NCBI GenBank assembly: GCA_023435945.1
Contig: JAEZLB010000361.1
Coordinates: 1-8,751 of the forward strand
DNA: 8,751 nucleotides
From: Pseudomonadota bacterium
GTDB taxonomy: Bacteria; Pseudomonadota; Gammaproteobacteria; Burkholderiales; Burkholderiaceae_D
Direction of reading: 5' to 3'
Every line of letters begins with the position of its first letter. Within the stretch, counting starts at the first letter, position 1. The notes under the pieces are model-generated. The model was not told the origin of the DNA and searched no databases. It saw only the letters and a list, made by a program, of their open reading frames with translations. Below are positions 5,974 through 8,751 of this stretch, in pieces. The position numbers and the translations under genes are program-made.

Positions 5974-6407
5974 GCTGAAAACAACCGGTTTCAGCGTCAG
6001 GTTTTATATTTACCTCCAAGACCAGAGCCGACCTGAAATGCGGGTACAGGCTTTATGCCTGTCTATTGCCGCCGGGCCAGTTAAACCGGGCGACGTTGCT
6101 GTCGTTGCTCCCCACCCGCCCATTGAAATGGCGGTGCCTCATACCAGTTAAGAGACGTGCCTAATTCCGCCTTTGGAAGTGATACGGCTCCTCTCTCAGG
6201 AGCGTGCTTTACAACAATCCAATATGATTGAAATACAACCTTCGCCTCGAGGGTTCCAGCGCGCCAAAAAGAAGCTAAAAAGCCCAGAAAAAGCCATGCA
6301 AAACATACACAAACCTCTGCGGCTGAATTGCAGACAATAAATTTCTCGGGAATGCATAAGACCTGCTCTTCGGCTGTCGGCCTCTGCTGCTGACGAACTC
6401 TACAAGT
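5974..6407. other. Non-coding stretch with several small hairpins
   Basis: About 430 bases lie between two terminators that face each other (plus-strand at 5945-5973, minus-strand at 6408-6446). Open frames here are short and lack ribosome sites. Perfect or near-perfect hairpins occur at 5974-5995 (GCTGAAA/TTTCAGC), 6047-6064 (ACAGGC/GCCTGT, TTTAT loop), around 6116-6135 (CCGCCCAT/ATGGCGG with one bulged C, GA-rich loop) and 6187-6203 (GCTCCT/AGGAGC, CTCTC loop). I could not match it to tRNA, 6S RNA, tmRNA or a riboswitch. It could encode a small RNA, be a decayed gene, or be ordinary spacer. Confidence 0.4.
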
Positions 6408-6446
6408 AAAAATCCCTTCCTCCTGCTTTTGGCAAGAGGAAGGGAT
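6408..6446 (-). terminator. Intrinsic terminator of the exported repeat-protein gene
   Basis: An 11-bp perfect stem, ATCCCTTCCTC (6412-6422) with GAGGAAGGGAT (6436-6446), has an inner TGC/GCA pairing in the loop. On the minus strand it is followed by a run of T (complement of A at 6408-6412). It lies 61 bases beyond the stop codon of the exported protein gene and points the right way for it. No T tract follows on the plus side. Confidence 0.92.
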
Positions 6447-6507
6447 GACTTAAGCATTAACAAGCCAGAGGCTGGAGCATGACAAATGCCACACCCGCCC
6501 CTATTGA

Positions 6508-7338
6508 TCAGCGCGCGACGCCCTGAGATGTGCCAGACTCGGCCGGCGCGGTACGTCCATGTGCCGAGCTTTCACCCGAAGGAATCGGTGAGGAGACGCC
6601 ACCGGAAGAGGTATCACCGGCTGCGCTGCTGCCGGACGTGGCGGCCTTGTCGTCAACAGGGGAAGAGGACGAACTCCCTGACGCGCCCGATGCACCGCCC
6701 ATGCCGGCACCACCTGACGAAGGCTGGTCGGAGATAGGGCCAGAAGTGCTTCCGGAGGTATCTCCAGGAGCGCCTCCCGAACGGCCGCTCATTCCGCTGG
6801 AGGAGTCACCGGGTCCTGAGCCACCTGACGAACGGTCATAACCGGAACCTGAACTACCTTTACCATCCCTGCGTTCCTTGCCATCCTTACCGCCCTTACC
6901 ATCCTTATGATCTTTACCGTCCTTACCGTCCTTATGATCTTTACGGCCCTTAAAGTCTTTGCGATCTTTTCCGCGTTCCGTGTCCGAGGCCCTGCTGTCA
7001 CCTGCACCCGTGCTACCAGATTGCTGACTGGTTGATAGTTCATCGGCACGCTTCATGATTTCATCGGCGCGCGACTCATCGGTACTCATGCGGATTTCGC
7101 TGCTTGGCCCACTGGTTGAGGGCGAGCTGGAAGAAGATGCGCCGCTGGTGCTGCGATCAGCGTTGGAAGCACCGCTCGTGGACGAAGCGGGAGTGGCATT
7201 CTGATCGGCACGATCCAGAATTTCCTGTGCCCGGCTCTGATCTGTGCTCATGCGAACATCCCCTGCAGGATCCTGAGCGGTCGCGAAACCTGCCGTGAAC
7301 ATCAGAGACAAAGCGATTACCAAAGATTTCTTTTTCAT
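6508..7338 (-). CDS. Exported low-complexity repeat protein of unknown function
   Basis: The 276-residue protein starts with a clear Sec signal peptide (MKKKSLVIALSLMFTAGFATA, cleavage probably after residue 21), so it is periplasmic or secreted. The mature part has three blocks. Residues 27-46 and 81-100 are two copies of a 20-residue helical-looking motif with core RMSTD-x-SRA-x-EI-x-x-RAD (13 identical positions, most others conservative), joined by a Ser-rich linker. Residues 123-160 are a Lys/Asp/Gly tract of KDG and KDHKDG units. The remainder to the C-terminus is Ser/Gly-rich with no Cys. The ATG at 7336-7338 is fixed by a perfect AAGGAGG five bases before it. I recognise no family. 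The design (secreted, repetitive, charged then Ser/Gly-rich) suggests a surface, matrix or ion/polyanion-binding role, which is inference only. It has its own terminator and a candidate promoter and operator upstream. Confidence 0.85.
   Translation of the reverse strand: MKKKSLVIALSLMFTAGFATAQDPAGDVRMSTDQSRAQEILDRADQNATPASSTSGASNADRSTSGASSSSSPSTSGPSSEIRMSTDESRADEIMKRADELSTSQQSGSTGAGDSRASDTERGKDRKDFKGRKDHKDGKDGKDHKDGKGGKDGKERRDGKGSSGSGYDRSSGGSGPGDSSSGMSGRSGGAPGDTSGSTSGPISDQPSSGGAGMGGASGASGSSSSSPVDDKAATSGSSAAGDTSSGGVSSPIPSGESSAHGRTAPAESGTSQGVAR
6859..6972 (-). repeat. Degenerate tandem repeat encoding Lys-Asp-Gly tract
   Basis: Inside the exported protein gene the DNA repeats in 9-bp (KDG) and 27-bp steps. 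For example, TCCTTATGATCTTTAC occurs exactly at 6902-6917 and again at 6929-6944, 27 bases apart, encoding repeated KDHKDGKDG. All units are multiples of three, so gain or loss by slippage would keep the frame and only change tract length. Confidence 0.8.
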
Positions 7339-7384
7339 GTGGCCTCCTTACGTAAATGTTTAAGCGCACAAACATCATGAAAAG

Positions 7385-7406
7385 CATGTTGACTCGGCTC
7401 AACATG
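7385..7406. promoter_or_regulatory. 22-bp inverted repeat upstream of the exported protein gene
   Basis: CATGTTGA (7385-7392) and TCAACATG (7399-7406) form a perfect 8-bp dyad with a 6-base spacer, 47 bases upstream of the ATG. It overlaps the -35 element TTGAGC (7402-7397) of a possible sigma-70 promoter whose -10 would be CATGAT (7379-7374, 17-base spacer). Alternatively it lies in the leader if the upstream ECF-like promoter is used. It could be an operator or an RNA hairpin; no T tract follows. Confidence 0.42.
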
Positions 7407-7423
7407 AGCATCGCACTGAAACT

Positions 7424-7452
7424 TCTGACAAGACTCTTGCACTTCAGTTTCC
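7424..7452 (-). promoter_or_regulatory. Candidate ECF-type promoter for the exported protein gene
   Basis: On the minus strand GGAAAC (7452-7447) is followed after 17 bases by GTCAGA (7429-7424). The GTCAGA hexamer is identical to that in the candidate HPF promoter; the -35 element differs by one base and the spacer is one base longer. The leader would be about 80 bases and include the inverted repeat at 7385-7406. Confidence 0.25.
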
Positions 7453-7545
7453 GTCAGGAGGGAAAAAGCTGAACAATCCCAACTTTTATTAAAGAAAAAG
7501 GGGAGAAAGCGTAATGGACTACGAAAGCGCTGCTGCCCGGCGCTA

Positions 7546-8325
7546 TCAGCGATGAATGCCAAACAGGTTAAAAAAATTATGTGAGGTTTGCCGCGCCAGC
7601 TCAGCCACCGGCACCTGCTTCAGATCTGCCAGAAACTCTGCGACATGCCGTACATATCCAGGTTCGTTACGTTTGCCGCGAAAAGGCACGGGAGCGAGAT
7701 AAGGCGAATCGGTTTCTATCAGCATGCGTTCCAAGGGAACAACTCGTGCCACTTCCTGCAACTCCTTGGCATTCTTGAAGGTCACGATACCCGAGAAGGA
7801 AATATAGAAACCCAACTCCATCGCCGCTTCTGCCACGGCCAGCGATTCAGTAAAACAATGCATTACGCCACCCGCACCACCCTCCTGGCGAGCCGCCCCT
7901 TCCTCTCTCATGATGCGCAACGTATCTTCCGCCGCTGCCCGGGTATGAATGATCAAGGGTTTGCCACAGGCGCGAGAAGCGCGGATATGTGTACGAAAAC
8001 GATTCCTCTGCCACTCGAGGTCGCCCTCAAGACGATAGTAGTCCAACCCGGTTTCACCGATCGCTACGATACGCGGGTGGGCAGCCAGTTTCACTAACTC
8101 ATCGACGCTGGGCTCAGGTGTGTCCTCGTAATCGGGGTGAACGCCGACTGAAGCATAGATGTGAGGAAACTGCTCTGCAAGCTTCAAAACCTGAGGGAAA
8201 TCCGGCAGATCGACCGACACGCATAATGCATGCGTGACTTGGTTTTCCGCCATCTTGCTGAAAATGTCCGGCAGACGTTCAGCCAGTTCGGGAAAGTTGA
8301 TGTGACAATGAGAATCGACGTACAT
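7546..8325 (-). CDS. TatD-family metal-dependent hydrolase
   Basis: The 259-residue protein is full length for the TatD/YcfH family and keeps the metal-binding residues: H6 and H8 in DSHCH, E91 in GETGLDYY, H127 in IIHTRA, H156 in MHCF and D206 in ETDSPYL. GVHP (61-64) and the C-terminal FRGKRNEP and SHNFFNLF are also typical. Family members are TIM-barrel hydrolases, several with Mg-dependent 3'-5' DNase or related activity used in DNA repair or quality control; the exact substrate of this copy is not known. In many betaproteobacteria tatD-like genes follow holB and a PilZ gene; here the upstream gene is instead a GNAT acetyltransferase. There is no Shine-Dalgarno before the ATG at 8323-8325, and a TACAAT hexamer sits 8 bases upstream, hinting at a leaderless transcript. 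Downstream only a weak hairpin (AGCGC/GCGCT, 7526-7544) is seen. Confidence 0.95.
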   Translation of the reverse strand: MYVDSHCHINFPELAERLPDIFSKMAENQVTHALCVSVDLPDFPQVLKLAEQFPHIYASVGVHPDYEDTPEPSVDELVKLAAHPRIVAIGETGLDYYRLEGDLEWQRNRFRTHIRASRACGKPLIIHTRAAAEDTLRIMREEGAARQEGGAGGVMHCFTESLAVAEAAMELGFYISFSGIVTFKNAKELQEVARVVPLERMLIETDSPYLAPVPFRGKRNEPGYVRHVAEFLADLKQVPVAELARQTSHNFFNLFGIHR

Positions 8326-8339
8326 GGGGCAGTATTGTA
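8326..8339 (-). promoter_or_regulatory. Candidate -10 element placed for leaderless start of the TatD gene
   Basis: On the minus strand TACAAT (8339-8334, five of six consensus bases) is followed by eight bases (ACTGCCCC) and then the ATG. Transcription normally begins 6-8 bases after the -10, so the message would start at or within two bases of the start codon. No good -35 is seen at 17 bases. A 7-bp inverted repeat (GTGAAAA 8366-8372, TTTTCAC 8386-8392) lies just upstream. Confidence 0.3.
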
Positions 8340-8514
8340 CCGCGCCGTGCCTCTCTCTGCGGAGAGTGAAAACACCCGGCTGCCCTTTTCACGCTCCCTG
8401 TTCGCATGAGAAAGCCCGGCCCCGATGATGTTGCGAGCAAGACAGTTATCACCAGAACGGAAGATTGAGCTTCCCGAAAAACACCCTACCCTCGGCCTCC
8501 TGCATCACACGAAA

Positions 8515-8751
8515 CTAAGCCAGCGTCTTGCCCATCATGATCAGGTCATATCGCACGCTATCCATTTCTGCCACACGTGGCAGATGCGCCCAGCGCTCGA
8601 AGCCGGCCTGGGCAAACAGGTAAAGGCTGGGCTGGTTGTGCGCGAATATCAGGCCCACCAGCGTGTGGATAGCCAGACCGGGCGCGGCCTTGATCGCCTC
8701 GGCTAACAGATATTTTCCCAACCCCTGCTGGCGGCAATCTTCATGAACATA
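8515..8751 (-). CDS. GNAT-family N-acetyltransferase, C-terminal part (truncated by window edge)
   Basis: The minus-strand frame is open from the window edge (YVHEDCRQQGLGKYLLAEAI...) to a TAG at 8515-8517, giving 78 residues of the C-terminal half. RQQGLGKYLL is the acetyl-CoA-binding motif A (R/Q-x-x-G-x-G), and NQPSLYLFAQAGFERWAHLP is the following motif B region with the usual N-x-(S/A)-x-x-L-x-x-x-x-GF pattern. The order and the VHEDCR lead-in resemble phosphinothricin/methionine sulfoximine acetyltransferase-like members (PAT/MnaT type), which transfer acetyl groups from acetyl-CoA to the amino group of small amino-acid analogues. The true start is outside the window. The gene runs in the same direction as the TatD gene with a 189-base gap, so co-transcription is uncertain. 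Confidence 0.88.
   Translation of the reverse strand, partial: YVHEDCRQQGLGKYLLAEAIKAAPGLAIHTLVGLIFAHNQPSLYLFAQAGFERWAHLPRVAEMDSVRYDLIMMGKTLA

Noticed and set aside
5705..6151. 148-codon plus-strand open frame overlapping the FPASDP gene
   Set aside because: It is in a different frame from the supported gene, lacks a ribosome site and crosses the terminator at 5945-5973.
6001..6170. Possible 6S RNA or cobalamin/SAM riboswitch, from GGTGCC and hairpin-rich sequence
   Set aside because: The conserved core elements of these RNAs, such as the B12 box or the long 6S central bubble, could not be found, and no transport or synthesis gene follows.
6392..6409. GACGAACTCTACAAGTAA, encoding Asp-Glu-Leu-Tyr-Lys-stop, like the end of green fluorescent protein genes
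   Set aside because: Only these 18 bases agree; the preceding sequence does not match GFP in any frame, and no vector sequence is visible. Chance match.
6275..6463. 62-codon minus-strand open frame beyond the exported protein gene
   Set aside because: It starts upstream of and runs through the intrinsic terminator at 6408-6446, has no ribosome site and no family resemblance.
6530..6841. Long plus-strand open frame rich in Pro and Glu
   Set aside because: It is the mirror of the Ser/Gly-rich codons of the exported protein gene on the other strand and has no ribosome site.
7588..8097. 169-codon plus-strand open frame
   Set aside because: It is antisense to the TatD gene, whose metal-binding residues are all intact.

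Overview
The window looks like chromosomal DNA from a free-living proteobacterium, most likely a betaproteobacterium of the Nitrosomonadaceae type (for example Nitrosospira). That is inference from the mix of families (two-domain PRC-barrel protein, DUF2062 membrane protein, PpnN, cysteine-rich DUF326 protein, TatD) and a moderate GC content. No rRNA or tRNA gene, CRISPR array, insertion sequence or phage gene is visible.

Layout: 1-442 (minus) is the N-terminal part of a phospholipase D-like protein cut by the window edge. 714-1067 (plus) is a cysteine-rich copper-binding four-helix protein (DUF326). 1089-1844 (minus) is a protein with two PRC-barrel domains, divergent from 2029-2391 (plus), a short HPF/RaiA-type ribosome hibernation factor. 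2424-2990 (minus) is a DUF2062 membrane protein; it and the HPF gene converge on one bidirectional terminator. After an AT-rich gap, 3437-4807 (plus) is the nucleotide 5'-monophosphate nucleosidase ppnN, which converges through a second shared terminator on 4864-5193 (minus), a small MarR-like regulator. 5605-5910 (plus) is a small hydrophilic protein with an FPASDP motif. A non-coding stretch with several hairpins follows (5974-6407). 6508-7338 (minus) is an unusual exported Ser/Gly/Lys/Asp-rich repeat protein. 7546-8325 (minus) is a TatD-family metal-dependent hydrolase, and 8515-8751 (minus) is the C-terminal part of a GNAT acetyltransferase.

Most genes are single-gene units with their own promoter or terminator, so this is not one large operon. 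The common theme is stress and stationary-phase physiology: ribosome hibernation, nucleotide salvage tied to the stringent response, copper handling, PRC-barrel and FPASDP small proteins, and an exported repeat protein. The most useful non-coding signal is a recurring promoter-like pattern, GGAAC or a close variant, about 16-17 bases, then GTC or GTG. It lies upstream of the HPF, FPASDP, exported repeat-protein and (weakly) PRC-barrel genes and resembles promoters of extracytoplasmic-function (ECF/RpoE-type) sigma factors. A shared stress regulon is a hypothesis. The best candidates for something undescribed are the exported repeat protein, a 22-bp near-perfect palindrome between the MarR-like and FPASDP genes, and the structured non-coding stretch after 5974.
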